DNA of 64,000 nucleotides from Meira nashicola (Eukaryota; Basidiomycota; Exobasidiomycetes; Exobasidiales; Brachybasidiaceae), in contig BCJU01000007.1 in assembly GCA_001600355.1 (NCBI GenBank), positions 186,001 to 250,000 on the forward strand, given 5' to 3'. The notes under the pieces were generated by a model that had not been told where the DNA came from, searched no databases, and saw only the letters and a list, made by a program, of their open reading frames with translations. Positions 36,358 through 48,600 of the stretch are shown in pieces. The translations under genes were made by a program, and so were the position numbers. Positions within the stretch are counted from its first letter, which is position 1. Each line of letters starts with the position of its first letter.

Positions 36358-37346
36358 TTAGAACAAGCTCGAAGTCCTCGATTGAGTGGCGACAAAACCG
36401 GCTATCAATTTGATCCCTTTAATGCATAACTCTTTGAGATGAGGAATATGAAACGAATGAGGGAAAGTCACCTCATTTGCAAAGCTGCTGTCTGATTCAC
36501 AAAGAATGAGCTTGAGTGATTTGAGACAAGAAAAGCATAAAACTTCTTTTTCCCTGCAATACTGTAGCATCGAGTGCCTGTTATAGCCTCAGTGGTCTTC
36601 CGCTTATCTGTCGTCCTTATCTCTATTTCTGCCCGTTCAACCGTCTCATGGCAGACTAGTACCATTTGCCATGCCATATGTGTAGATACTCCACCTATAC
36701 ACCAATCGGAATTAGGAGAACGAATTTGAATATTATTTGCTTGTCGTAAACTTTGAAAGATATCACCATCGTTAAAAAAAGTTTCGACAGAGTCAGACAG
36801 TAAGACGAGTAGATTGAGTCTGCATTTAGTGAAAGGAGATCCTTTTCTTACTTTTAACGAACTTGTTCCTTGCGGAGTTACTATGTGCAGAGAACGTAGT
36901 TTGTCGCAATCGGATATGGCTGAATCGGCTGGGCTGCGTACAGCTTTACTAAAAGAAGATAAAAAAGTACAAGCCTTCCCTTCTTTACTATGACAATACC
37001 AACGTGTTCCACAGTTAGTCCAAAGATGCTTCACTCCAGTAGGCGCAAGAATTCGCAAAATTTGTCGGCTAGCGTTTGCCTCAGCTTTCGTTGATCCGCT
37101 TATGCGAATTGCTAGGCTATCGAGCTTGCCACCGGATCGCAAAAGAATGTTGTCAATTTTTCTTTTCAAGGAAACTGAATTAGGTGCATTATTACCGACA
37201 ATACGTGAAGCATCCCTCCAGATGTATGGCGATGAACGAGAAATTGAGAACCACGTTTGGCACACAGTTTCAATATTACATATCTCATGTGGGTTTAAAT
37301 GGTTGAATACCATCCCTAGTACCTCGATTGGCAAAGACAAATCCAT
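36358..37346 (-). pseudogene. F-box protein paralogue, frameshifted and truncated
   Basis: From ATG 37346 the minus frame begins with an F-box (LPIEVLGMVFNHLNPHEICN, VCQTWFSISR, IWRD), then follows the intact paralogue at 16500-17957 closely: KIDNILLRSGGKLDSLAIRI, SGSTKAEANASR, LWTNCGTRW, KGSPFTKCRLNLLVLLSDS. After about 267 residues the match moves to another frame near 36545 (CLKSLKLI...IPHLKELCIKG) and then ends at a stop at 36358. Compared with 485 aa in the paralogue, about one third is missing. A truncated F-box protein could still be made, but loss of the C-terminal LRR part suggests it is not functional. Confidence 0.7.
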
Positions 37347-39589
37347 TGCGATGTACTTTTCGTCATTGCGAAGACTGGATTTGGTTTCGAAGGAAAGGCA
37401 TAAACTTTATCATAAGTCAGCCTTTGAGATCTTTTGTGTGGCAATGAAGATGGAAAGAATGTTGTTTGCTTGATCTCATTTTGTTTCCTAAAGGTATTGT
37501 CTGAACCCCTTTTTTTTTTCTTGCGCAGTGCGACGCTAGTAGAATGAACCCAAGTATTTTGTTTTCCACCCTCCCTGGCATTAAGCAGAAAGCATGGCAA
37601 GAAAGTTTAATTATGCTGCAATGCAGCAAAAAAAATCACACTGCATTCAATCAAGGTGGAACTGTTGATACTTAGCTCGCTATATGCAGTATTGGGACGG
37701 TAATCAGAATACCGAACTTCGAATTTGAAGGAATTTGAAGGAGAGGTAGAGACGTTTTTTTCGCTTGACGCGTTGCATTTTGAAATTGTCAGAAAGATGT
37801 ACAAAGACGCATGACGATACTTTAGAAAATTGTACATTTTCTTTGTCCCCTAAGAACATCAGATTCGACGCGAGCAAGGAAAGGGAACCCTTTTTATCAA
37901 GCTTTTTCAACGTACTTGAGTGGTTGTATCAGCCAACTGCTTTGTCTTCCATATCTACTGAAAAACAAAAAATACAGCATCGAAATTTGTCATTGTTCAC
38001 TTACTTTTCCCAGCCAATTTATTCTTAAACCCTCCAAAAGGGCTCATTTTTTCTTCATTCGCTTATTGCCGACCCAAAGCAAAACGAGAATACCAATGGA
38101 ATGGAATGGAATTCGTTCCTTCTCCTTTTCTCTTTTCTTTCCCTCTGCGTCAAATTCAACATGATCTGATTACTATCAGGTTTGTCAACTCTCAATCGCA
38201 ATGCTCAGAGGTACGCTTTTCGTGTAGCTTAAATGTAAGAGATAGATCTCATCACAGTAGTCGTGAGTAGGATTAAGGAAGTTTGTCCTTTTCTCGCATA
38301 GAATAAGATGGTTTTAGAGGCTTTCCAAAAGAAAACAAACACAAATGTAGCGCGGGGGCTATGGGAAAAAACTAATTTCTATCCTCCGTTCCAGCTTCCA
38401 ACAATCGTTCAAGATGGTATGACAATGCATGTGACCAAGCTATTACTTGCTAGATCCTTCCTCGAGTGCACACAGATGTTTCGAAAGAGCTGCATAAACT
38501 TTTTTTCTGTCAAAAAATAGCTTTGATCTCATATTGGCGGTGAAGGACTGCAACTAGGGGAGAAGGCACGACAAAGAGCTCAAGAAGCAGCATATAAAAA
38601 GCAGCACAACTTTTTCCATATCTTGATAAATTTATCAAAATAGGTTTTTGAATCGCTGTGCTGTTCTTCAATTCAAGAACCAAGAATATCCACGTTAGAC
38701 AGTATTTGTTGATATAATATCGATCTTAAACCAAATTTATGCCTTGATCGTTGTCGTCCTACCGCTTTATCGTTTCAGCATACCTACAAATTACGTGAAA
38801 GGGGGGAATATGGAATCTGTGTCGAATTTCTCTTTGGTCAAGAAAAGGCCAGCTCATCTTGCTCGGCAAATCAGTACAAAGGTTTTACTGTGGTCTCAGC
38901 TATTGTCAACTTCCCAAGATGTGAAAGTTGAAGAGATTGATGTGCCACCACCCTTCTATTGGTCAAACATCTGCAAAGCGTCATATTTCCGTATCGTTCG
39001 AATTATGATATACGAAGCGCTTGCTTCTTTGACTTTTTTTTGGATCGTTTTGAAACATAGTTAATGCATTAATTCGACTTAGATAGGCTTGCCATAGGTT
39101 GACAAAGAAAAAGTCAGACAATTTTACGTTTTTCCTTTGCAATCAAAGATACAGAAGTTGAAATCGTACAAACCATGCAATCATGCATTGGATTACAAAT
39201 GCTGGCTAGAAATTGAATTGAAACGTTTTTCAGCAAACTCAATTTATTCTCTCAAAAGACTTTGTAACGTTTCTTTTACGTTTTACTGTACATGCTCTGC
39301 TGCATGCAGTGAAATGGAATTGACATTTTTTCGTCCTTTTTGCTATGACAAGTAGAACGCAAAGCAAGAATGCCTAAATGATTAGCGATGTATTGGGGAT
39401 ACGTTAGGGGCGGTTCATTTGCTATAAAGCTAAATACGATCGTACACTATATTGAACATACACCCCTATCTCAGCAACTTGTCTTCGAGACCTCCCGTAT
39501 TAACACAAAAATACTAAAAGCAAATCAATTGTTGCAGTGACACATTTCACTTTGCAACTCCAACTAAAATTTCAAAACTCCCAAAATTG
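37347..39589. other. Intergenic, nothing clear
   Basis: A plus frame 38744-39064 (106 aa) looks somewhat protein-like but has no paralogue, domain or splice support. Small tandem pieces (GAATTTGAAG twice near 37728; ATGGAATGGAATGGAA near 38097) are present. The left arm of the inverted repeat starts near 39590. Confidence 0.35.
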
Positions 39590-42500
39590 CGCTTTAAGAA
39601 CAAGGAAGAGATTGGAGAGCCAATTTTATATGAGGGCGATTTTTTCTCATCACACTCGTTTCGGCATTCTGGCTTTGCGGCGGCACGGAATTGGGGATTG
39701 GTGTTGTCATGGGTCATTTCTTCGGTAAATATTGCAGCAGCGTAGGCCAAAGTAATGAAATTTGCTAGATCGCACAGCCACATCTACGCCATCGGGCAGG
39801 AAGTCTCTGGCAATTGTTCACACGCTCCAATCATTGCATCAGCGTGTTATGCGGGAGCTCAAACTCTACAATAACTAGCGCAAATATTTTCGGGCACCAC
39901 TGATCTTTTTAAGATCCTATCAAGGCAGAGGAGTTACCCTCTTCACGTACTGTGTAAGCGTAGTACATTTCTGAGTGGCAGGGAGCTCGATCAACGTTAC
40001 ATGTCAGCCTGCGAACTGTAGCCGACGAAGGATAGGCACGATCAAGCCAAAGCCAAACACGAGGGTAGAAAAGCAGTAGAGGATACTACGGAAGAGTTCC
40101 TTCGAGCAATAATAGAATCTCAGTCTCACAGTGAAACGTCAAGGTTCGGTTGGAGAAAATAACAGAACCACTCCGCCATCGCGACCGTGCCGTTTTCCGA
40201 GCAGCCTCTACTGACTTTAGTAAAATCATCCAGACAATCCTGCACTGGACTTTCCATTTCTTCTAAGAGGTCCTCTTTACTGGGGATGTATAACAGATTT
40301 TCTCGTGTCACATTTCCAAAGTACAGCTCACACAGGCTTGCCAAACGCGGTTTCAAAACAAATGCATAGACTTCCACTGTAATTTAATCAAGTTTTGTTC
40401 TTTACTTGGACCATGGGTCTTAGACAGCGGCAAGTCACAGCCCAAGTAGGTGAAACGCCTGCTTTACTTTTGACAATTTAGCTACTATTTGTTTATTTAC
40501 TATGTGAGTACACGTGAAAAAAGGAGGAGCTCTCAACGTCCCAATATCGAGAGCAAAGAGAAAAATTTATTAGGTCAAACCAAATTGCATCAGAGAAAAC
40601 AGGATCGGGGAGCCCAAAACGTCGCAGAATACCCCGCTACAGAAGTCTGCAAGTGATGTTGCAGATGTTTTACACTCGTAATTCTACGCGATTCTAGGAC
40701 GAGATGAGCTGCTTTTAGAGGAAGACCTTAGCCTCTCGGAATCGATGTGGTGGTCAAGAGCGGGGATTCCACGTCGAAGTCATCGTATTCACATGATGTG
40801 GTTTATTACACGGACCGCGACCAGACTGACGCAATGACTTAGCATTTTAGCATGCCAATGAAAAATGATTCTCAGTGCGCGCTAAGGGCAATCGAACTGC
40901 GATTGAGCCTAAGTCTTGATCAGCCCAGGAATCAACGACTCAATTGGGCAAGAACAGACGGCTAGCGTCTACACACGTATACAAAGTCTAACGAAGCAAT
41001 TCAAATATCAAAGCTGCTACTACAGCTCTTTTCGATGTAGCAACGTCAATCTCCTGTGAGCACTAAGCCAATGATCGAATTCGGATCATGATTTGATGTA
41101 AAATAATTCATCATCCTAAGAACGAAAAGATTTTCGATCTCTGCAATTTAAAGGACGTTAACATGCAACAAGCAGAAGAAACACAACGAAACCAGCAAGC
41201 ATCAGCCGCTAAACCCTATTACCAGATTAAATCACCTTTTCCGCTTGAGCAAGACAGGCGCTATCTAGATCAAAGTAGATTGGCGATACAGAAACGTAGA
41301 CAGAAAACNCNCTCTGAAAGCGTTCGGTGCTGTAAGTATGGACGAATCCAGAGTGACTGTAATAAGGTCAACNGAACTNATGTGNCATCTCCTTCTCGCA
41401 GATTGGGCGATACTATCTACACGACCTTCAGAGGTGGGGGGCCTCATGAANAAAGCAAATTTGGTGTTCCTCCACCTTGATCCAACTATGGAGGAGTCAN
41501 TAGGCTATAGTGTTGAATCGCTAATTGGCACAAGTGCGCTGGANCTCGTCCATCCAAGCGAAGCCAAGCGGATCGAAATGAGCATCTTGCAGCACATTTT
41601 TGAAAACGGAAGCGAAAGCAGGATGCTTCGATGTACTATGAAAAGCGTCTTGTCGGTGGGTAAATATGTTCATTCTTCACTTAACGATCGGAAATTAGAT
41701 TTTTCCTCCTTTGCACAATCGAAAGAAGAAGACCACCAGTTGACGGACATCCGCATGGAGTTGATTGGAGATGAGATGATGCTGTGTTTCTTTCATGCTG
41801 TGGATGATAGATCCAAACAAGATCACAATCAGAAGGACAAGACACANTGGTCAAATTGGTGCGAAACAACGCTGGACGCATTTGANNNNCAACATTGTCA
41901 AACGCTGTGGGAGCACATTCTGGCAGCAAGACTNATCGACCCATCATCAAGTGCGATTGAAAGACATCAAAATGGTTTTCCAGTAAAGGTCTTTCAGATC
42001 TTGGCAAATAGCCCACAGGGGACCATCCTGTTTTCCTGGCCGCCACCAAGGCTATTTGAATCAATGCAATATTGTACAAGCACATCCGATACAGACACCT
42101 ATGGGGATGGCAGCTATTTTGCAGACGAATTCGCTCGCCTGACGGACCAAGCAAATCTTGAGGAAAGTTATCTGGAGAACTCTCAAAGACCGACAGCTTG
42201 TAAAAGTCGACTGCAAGCAGCAGCAAGCATTCACATGGACGGCTTTGCCCTCGACTTGTACGTAAGAGTCATTCCGCATGGGGAAATAAAATTTGCANTT
42301 TTCTTGATTCAAAGAGCAGAATACTCCCTAGAACATCAGCCCGATCGTTCAAGAAAGGATGAAACACCATCCTTAGATCAGCAAATGTATCCTTCTGCCG
42401 TGCATCAGAACAGGGGATCATCTTTCGCCTGGGCGCCGCGTTCGGGACAGGAACATCAACGAGAAAGTTCCACCCAACAATTCCGTCCAAGTCAGGCATT

Positions 42501-42968
42501 ATGGATGAACGATGCGAAATTCAAGACTAATAACATACAAGCCGGTTCACCCGTAGGTGCAAATAAAGTTCCGATCTTCTCTCCCATGACCGAGGCTAGC
42601 ANAGCAGAAACACAGGGCGCCGGACAGCGTAGTGAAGAGAATCAGGNTTCACATCTGGCAGCCGACAGGCGTCAGANGCGATTCTCTACAATGAGNTGCA
42701 CGGCGTGCGGAACTTCTAAAAGCCCAGAATGGCGAAAAGGTCCGGACGGGAAAAAAAGTTTATGCAACGCCTGCGGCTTACGATTTCAGAGAGATACTAA
42801 GAAGGCGNTGAGAAATGGAGAATAGCAAGAGAGAATCCTACGAACCAAGGCATACATCATCGCTGCTCACTGTTGCTCAGAAGACGAGGTGGAATGCGAT
42901 TGCGAAAGAATGGCTTGCGGCGTGTATCTGTGCCAAGCCTATAAAAGCCTCATATCCTTTCCCTTTTG
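39590..42968 (+). repeat. Left arm of a 3.4-kb inverted repeat
   Basis: This arm matches the reverse complement of 60070-63445. Positions in the gene part are related by a constant sum (103038), so there are no indels there. Similarity falls off outward: nearly perfect across 41163-42825, a few percent different in 42826-42968 (about 3 changes in 143), about 90% or less near 40.9-41.1 kb, and clearly diverged but alignable from 39.6 to 40.9 kb. The inner edge is sharp: identity ends at 42968/60070. Confidence 0.88.
41163..42825 (+). CDS. PAS and GATA-finger transcription factor, member 2 (left copy)
   Basis: Exons 41163-41331 and 41402-42825 (70-nt intron, GTAAGT...CGCAG, phase 1) give about 530 aa. 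A PAS-like segment ([36 protein letters not shown]) follows the intron. The GATA finger sits at about residues 489-513: [12 protein letters not shown]...CNACGLRF, 18-residue loop, White Collar-2-like. The protein ends 16 residues after the finger, shorter than member 1. The reading contains 20 Ns (for example 41886-41889), so exact residues are uncertain there, but no stop is forced. The gene points toward its twin at 60213-61875, on the other strand. Confidence 0.8.
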
Positions 42969-44820
42969 CGCACAGTAAAATCCATTTCACGAGCGACCTG
43001 ACAGTCAAAAGTGCAAGGAAGTGACTATCAGATCAATTAAAGTAGCCTTATGGTATTTTGAATGCTTTCGCCAAGTCAAATTATTAACAATGCACATCGA
43101 TCGGCTTCTCTTCCAATGAGCCATATCGTGTAATGCCATGTACAAGACTGTCGCGATGTCAAGATGTATGAGACATGCTCGCACAGCAAAGTGCGGTAAT
43201 TTAAGTCTTGTCCCGTTTGGACTAGCAAGACTCTTATCAGACCCTAGATGACTTATGAGTGTCTGAATTTGTCAGGAATGTATGATGGGAGCTATTGACT
43301 TAATCAAGTATTAGATTACATATCAAATGCGATAAACACACCGTAATTTGATGACTTTCAAGGCGAAATTAAGGTATAGATGACATGGATATGCAATCTA
43401 TCTGTGATCTTGCTGAACAATATAAATTTTGCCTGCGAGACCTTGTACTACCTTAATTTTACTTGAGGACAAAAATGGCTTGAGCAGCAGGCAGCAGTCA
43501 AATGGATATGATAGCTGAAGCTCAGGAACGCTCTAGCCGGCAATACAAGCCAGAACGGCACGCGCAAAGAATAAGAATGGAAATTCACCAGAGCGGCGCC
43601 AACGATTTCGTTTGAGGATGCTACGTGCCCGTCGCTTTTATCTTCCTCGGTTTTAGCTTGAAGATTTGTCTAGATAGCCTTGCTTGATCCAGCAATACCA
43701 GTGATGCAACACGAGCGAATCCATCAATACCAAAGACGCAGTTTGAATCAATTACGTTTAGCATTTTTAAAACACACAATCATCAGATTCGATTTTAGAA
43801 CTTGTGCAAATCAGCCTAGATACATTCATCAAGACACCTCTTTCTTTTACGCACTTTTCTCTAGCGTGACCAACAAATCATCATACATAATTACATCCTA
43901 CCAGCCACGTTTCGAATGCTGTCAAAGGACTACCTACTTTGGTTCTCTATTTTGTCTGACGCGAACAAGCTTCATAGAACATTAGCAATATCGTCATGTA
44001 AAGGCACCAAGTTTAAGAACTATTGAGCCAGTAGCAAGGCAAAGAGAAAAGGCAACGTGAATGCATCCTCTCGATCCGTCTAAATCTCTCCACAACCGAT
44101 CGAGAGGATGCCTTGCTGAGTGAAAGCTCATAAGTCTTGCACAAACGTGCATCACATGACTCATTGTAAATATCACGAGCGAAATTTAAATTGAGAAGGG
44201 ATCTGACGAAAGATGTAGACCTTCATTAATGTTATTCAATCACTGCATACCGCCAAAGATGGAATTATTCTCATTCGAGAGGCCTCGTAATCTTTCTTGA
44301 TTCCATTGGTACGGGGATGGATGTGAATTGTTCTACGTGCCTCAGTTTCTCGTAATTCTACCGTGTGAACTGTAGCTGGGAGCAGTCCCTGAAATTTATT
44401 TCACATCAAAATTAAGCCTGTCAGCAAACACGAGTTACTTTTTTTTCCAGCAGCATCTTGTTTCTCAAGAAAACAAGATCAATTAACAAATCTAATGACA
44501 TTCAAACGTCTACGATGACTTTTCCCTCCATGGACGAATTGAATAATTTGTGATCTCGATCAATGTTCTCACCAGGTTCCTTGATTCCGTCAAAAAATTC
44601 GAAAACAGAGATGAAAGAAGTATTTTTAAAGGCGAGAAACGGCGTAGAGGAGAAAAGATATTTTACAGGTGAACCTTTCATAGCGTCTTGGACAGAGCTA
44701 GAAAGTGCTATTTGAGCCGATCTTAGACACTTTCAAGGAGCAAAAGTTGACGTTCGATATCCCAAAATTGACGACTGAGCGTATCTGAATAGGATGGAAG
44801 AAGCCAAGATATGCGTTCAA
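42969..44820. other. Intergenic, inside edge of the inverted repeat
   Basis: 1.85 kb without a supported gene. A frame at 43680-43985 is unsupported. The notable item is a perfect hairpin, listed separately. The left end is the exact point where the two repeat arms stop matching. Confidence 0.4.
44063..44111. repeat. Perfect 14-bp inverted repeat (hairpin)
   Basis: GCATCCTCTCGATC at 44063-44076 pairs with GATCGAGAGGATGC at 44098-44111 across a 21-base loop. No poly-T follows and no protein frame explains it. Confidence 0.7.
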
Positions 44821-45624
44821 TCACATCCCAGAAGAATATCCGCGCAGATACTTCATGGTGCATTGCTGGTAATGGAACTGTAGCAAGTCAGCATTAGGTC
44901 TTCTTTTTGCTGAACCGCGAAATCGATTCACGTCTAAGATCTTTCCATGGTAGCTTGCTGTATCCCTGTCATACTTGAAGACGTGTACTATGATTCGGTC
45001 TTCGTGTGGTAAGAGTGCTATTTCGCCCCTGTCAAAAGAATGATGCAGGTCGTCTCGGAGTAACAAGCCGTAGGCTGGAGAGAACAGGTACCGCGCCTGA
45101 CTTCCAAGAACCTCTTCATAATATTCCGGCCTTGATTGGGGAAGAATGTGGCAAGCTGTGCATTTCTCATAATCAGCGTCAGAAAGCAAACACGAGAAAT
45201 CCCGCGCAACCAGAGCAAGACGGAATTGAGACTGATTCGCGGTTGAACGCTTCGAATTGCTCATTGTGCTTGTTTCCGCGCCTTCGACAGTTGCACGATA
45301 TTTTAATTTGAAGCGAGGTCCTTTGAGAGGAGTGCATGGGTCTTTGCGTCCATCTTCGCGTAAGAAAATTGCTTGACCTTCTTCTACCAAGTCGTCACTT
45401 CCCACCATAGCATTCCCGAACAGGAGGAAGCCCGGCTCCTCAAAATTCCTGCGTATGCAATCGAGCACATATCCAAATTGCAAAACTTGTCCATCTTTCA
45501 AGAATGCAAGCGGCAGGACGAGGAGCATCGCCCCGGATTCGTCTAGGACCTTGAGACATTCCGGCGATACCTCGGACCACGACTCAAGTGCTAAGGGATA
45601 ATGAGATTGATCACCAAACGACAT
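44821..45624 (-). CDS. HNH endonuclease-like protein (member 4), intronless
   Basis: One uninterrupted frame of 267 aa from ATG 45624. It aligns from end to end with the spliced members: LKVLDESG, LPLAFLKDGQV, the Ser/Thr linker ETSTMSNSKRSTANQ, the core RDFSCLLSDADYEKCTACHI, LPQSRPEYYEEVLG, YGLLLRDDLHHSFDRGE, then YHGKILD, HYQQC and RGYS. At all four places where member 2 has introns (for example after SRPE), this copy reads straight through. That suggests an origin from spliced mRNA, or complete intron loss. The core has Tyr where HNH enzymes usually have Asn. The intact frame implies it is, or was until recently, under selection. I saw no poly-A tract or target-site duplication. Confidence 0.85.
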   Translation of the reverse strand: MSFGDQSHYPLALESWSEVSPECLKVLDESGAMLLVLPLAFLKDGQVLQFGYVLDCIRRNFEEPGFLLFGNAMVGSDDLVEEGQAIFLREDGRKDPCTPLKGPRFKLKYRATVEGAETSTMSNSKRSTANQSQFRLALVARDFSCLLSDADYEKCTACHILPQSRPEYYEEVLGSQARYLFSPAYGLLLRDDLHHSFDRGEIALLPHEDRIIVHVFKYDRDTASYHGKILDVNRFRGSAKRRPNADLLQFHYQQCTMKYLRGYSSGM

Positions 45625-48600
45625 TATCTCAAAGTGTTGCTTCGCAGAATGACAGTCCCTTAAAAATTGCCTCTATAAAGTAAACTCGGCGCTGTTGACG
45701 ATCTTGCGCATAGCGCATGTGGATGCTGAAGAGAACGAAGGTCGTGAGGTCGCACAGGGCATGCGTTCAGATGCGCTATCCCACTTTTCGTGTATCATCA
45801 CACTTTGCTGCCCAGACTACATTGCGCTGGAGGAGTGATTTTTAATGTGCAGTCACTCGTCATTTGAGCTTTGCGTTTCAAGCAGGCGGGTACTGGACAA
45901 ACACGCTAAGTGTAGAAGAATTTGAAACACGTGTTTTTTTGTACACGCGGTGGCATTCTCTGTATTCACAGCATTCTAGGATGATGTACGAATGGAGAAT
46001 ATTTTTTGTTCATATACGAATTCGCTCAGTTGTTTGGATGCATTTAATGCACATTCTGGTGATCTACCAAAGAAAGACGATCTGCACTTAACGTTGCATT
46101 CGTTCCGCTTTCTTTAAGTAGATGTGCATTTGCTATCTTGTAGTTTCAGTGCATGCAATTTTCCGAGAGATAATGTTGTTTGTCCCTACGCGTCTTGCGT
46201 TGATCCGTTTTTTTAATAATTAGTTTCCGCGCGAAATCATTTACAAGATCAAAATTGCACCGCACAAGACTGTACATTTGTCTTCCGAAGCTAAGCAGAC
46301 TGCCAATGGGAATCCAATCGTAGAATAGACTCGTCTTCGGCAGCAAATTTTTTGCGCAAAATTTTACCGCAGGCGTGCTTTAATTGGTTTTTGCGTGCTC
46401 TTCCCTGCACAGTGTACCGGCACCCAAGATTTTCAATAATCACGGTCCATCTATCTACCAGATGATTGGTTAGGGACCTAAAGCACGCTGGTTCTTATCT
46501 TGCGGATGAACATCATTAGACATTCTTTCTCATTTTATCTCAGCTCTTCTCATGCATAAGTCGGTCGCGTGAAGACGATTCGTTTCAGATTCGCAGGAAC
46601 ACTTATCGCTTTGATCGGTACGACTATCACCTGGCTATTGGAGCACGTACTAGCAGTTCCAGAGTTCTAGAAGCGGCTGTTTCTTTGAGTATATGCACAG
46701 CACTACGGAAGTCTTTCATTATAATATATGTCTACGAAGTAGAACTACGGCCCAATTATTTGTTTAGGAGGAAAGGTGGCACTTTAGTACCACATCATCT
46801 TCACGATTATGACTACGATTGGGGCACTTATCTCTTTCTTGCACTTTCCCGACGTCATCGGTATGTCTCTTGAGAAAGCTGCTGGAGTGTTCGGAGATCA
46901 CTTGGAAGAAGGTGAAACTGTATTTGACGGTCTTTCAGATTTATAGGGCGTGTACGTACCTATTAAAGACGATTGGAGCGCAATCTCAATTTAAACACAT
47001 TGAAAGAAGTTTTCGTGCTTCCTGCTGTCCCCTTTTACCATCCAATGAATGTGGCTAAGTGTATTCCTAAAACGTTTTGTTTTGTATTTCTCTTGCTCCA
47101 CTCTGCGTAATCTTTAGTTCTAGAATGCTTTTGGCATTCAAATAAAGAATGATTTGTGAGAAACATTTGTAACACAAAGAAAAAGCCTCTGAGATCGATA
47201 AGTATGTAAGCCTACAAAAGTTTACTTTGACTCAAGAGTCTATGTTCAGCTCGCACATGAGGATTGAAAAACAGCTTTTCCTTACCTAAAATCTGTAAAA
47301 GACATAGCGGCACAAATTTCTTCAAAAGATTGATTTCCTCAGAAGTTCTGGCTTATGGAACAGCGATAAGTGAATGTGGGAAGCAAAGTACGAAAAGGGG
47401 GGAAGAAACCGAGTGCGTGCTCGAACTAATAATTGCTTTGACCAAATTTGCGCTTATTATACTACAGAAAATCTCATCCAGCTATGTCGAAAACACAAAT
47501 CAGAGAGATAGTTGCGATGCGGCATGCATACTAATACCGCACGTTTTGTTCGTTTTCCAACTCTACAAAACAGTGAGAGTTATGGAGTTTGCAATAGCAC
47601 TCATAGAAATTTTCAACAAACATATGTAGATAATGATATCCGGCTGGTCGTATTACTTCATTCGCAGCACTGACTTAAAACAAAGCTTTCCAATATGACC
47701 AGTGCTGTAGAAGCTTCGATATTAAAGAAAGAAAAAATGGTACGATACAAATACAGTAAAGACTGATCTTGATTTGTAAATAGGAGTTCAATTTTTTTTT
47801 TGCTAGCGAGAACTTTCTTGAAAGATGACTGTTGGTATTTCATCTGCGACGCTAATCCTTATAAACGAGTCGCACGATCCATTTAAGCAAAATTTGACAA
47901 CTGATCGCCTGGCAAGAATTATGACTATAGCAAAATGCTTTACTTTCCATGCTCTTCTTTATTTTTATTTTTAATTTAAAAAAAAAGGGACCCTCTTTCG
48001 TACCGGTGCGCAAAAAAGCATGACAAGTTGTGAAAATGAGAAGAAAAGGATTGTTTCTACTTCGGATTCGCGAACACATATCGTCCACCAGAGTCTGCCG
48101 AAAATTGTTACCATTTCCAAACTTCTTATGACACAGGCTACGCGTTTCATCTTATGAGACTAATTGGCAATCGTAACCGTCCAGTTTTGTACGTAGAAAT
48201 GCCGTGTGTATGAATTTTTCTCTTCATGGCGGCGAGCATCAGAGTACTTCAAAATCAACGAGCCTCCACTTTAAGAGCGTGTGCCTTGCAAAGCTCTGAT
48301 AGTCCGACAAAATCACGGAAAAGCTCGAATGGTTAATCTATACTAGGGATGCAACTCTTGCGCGCTCTTCCGCGTGATGATGTTTCACCAGAAAAGGCGT
48401 ACGAAAGAAAATGCTGCAACTTATAATTTTTAGCCTATCCAGTCGCATGACACATCAAGAGTTTGTACGTCAATGAGGGATTTTCTTTAGAAGACAAAGC
48501 GTCTGTGGTGCATCCATTTTCCCTGTCATATGGATGCACTTGCCTAGCGGACGCCAAAAATTTATACAAATATAAATACACGGCAATAGATTAGAGCACT

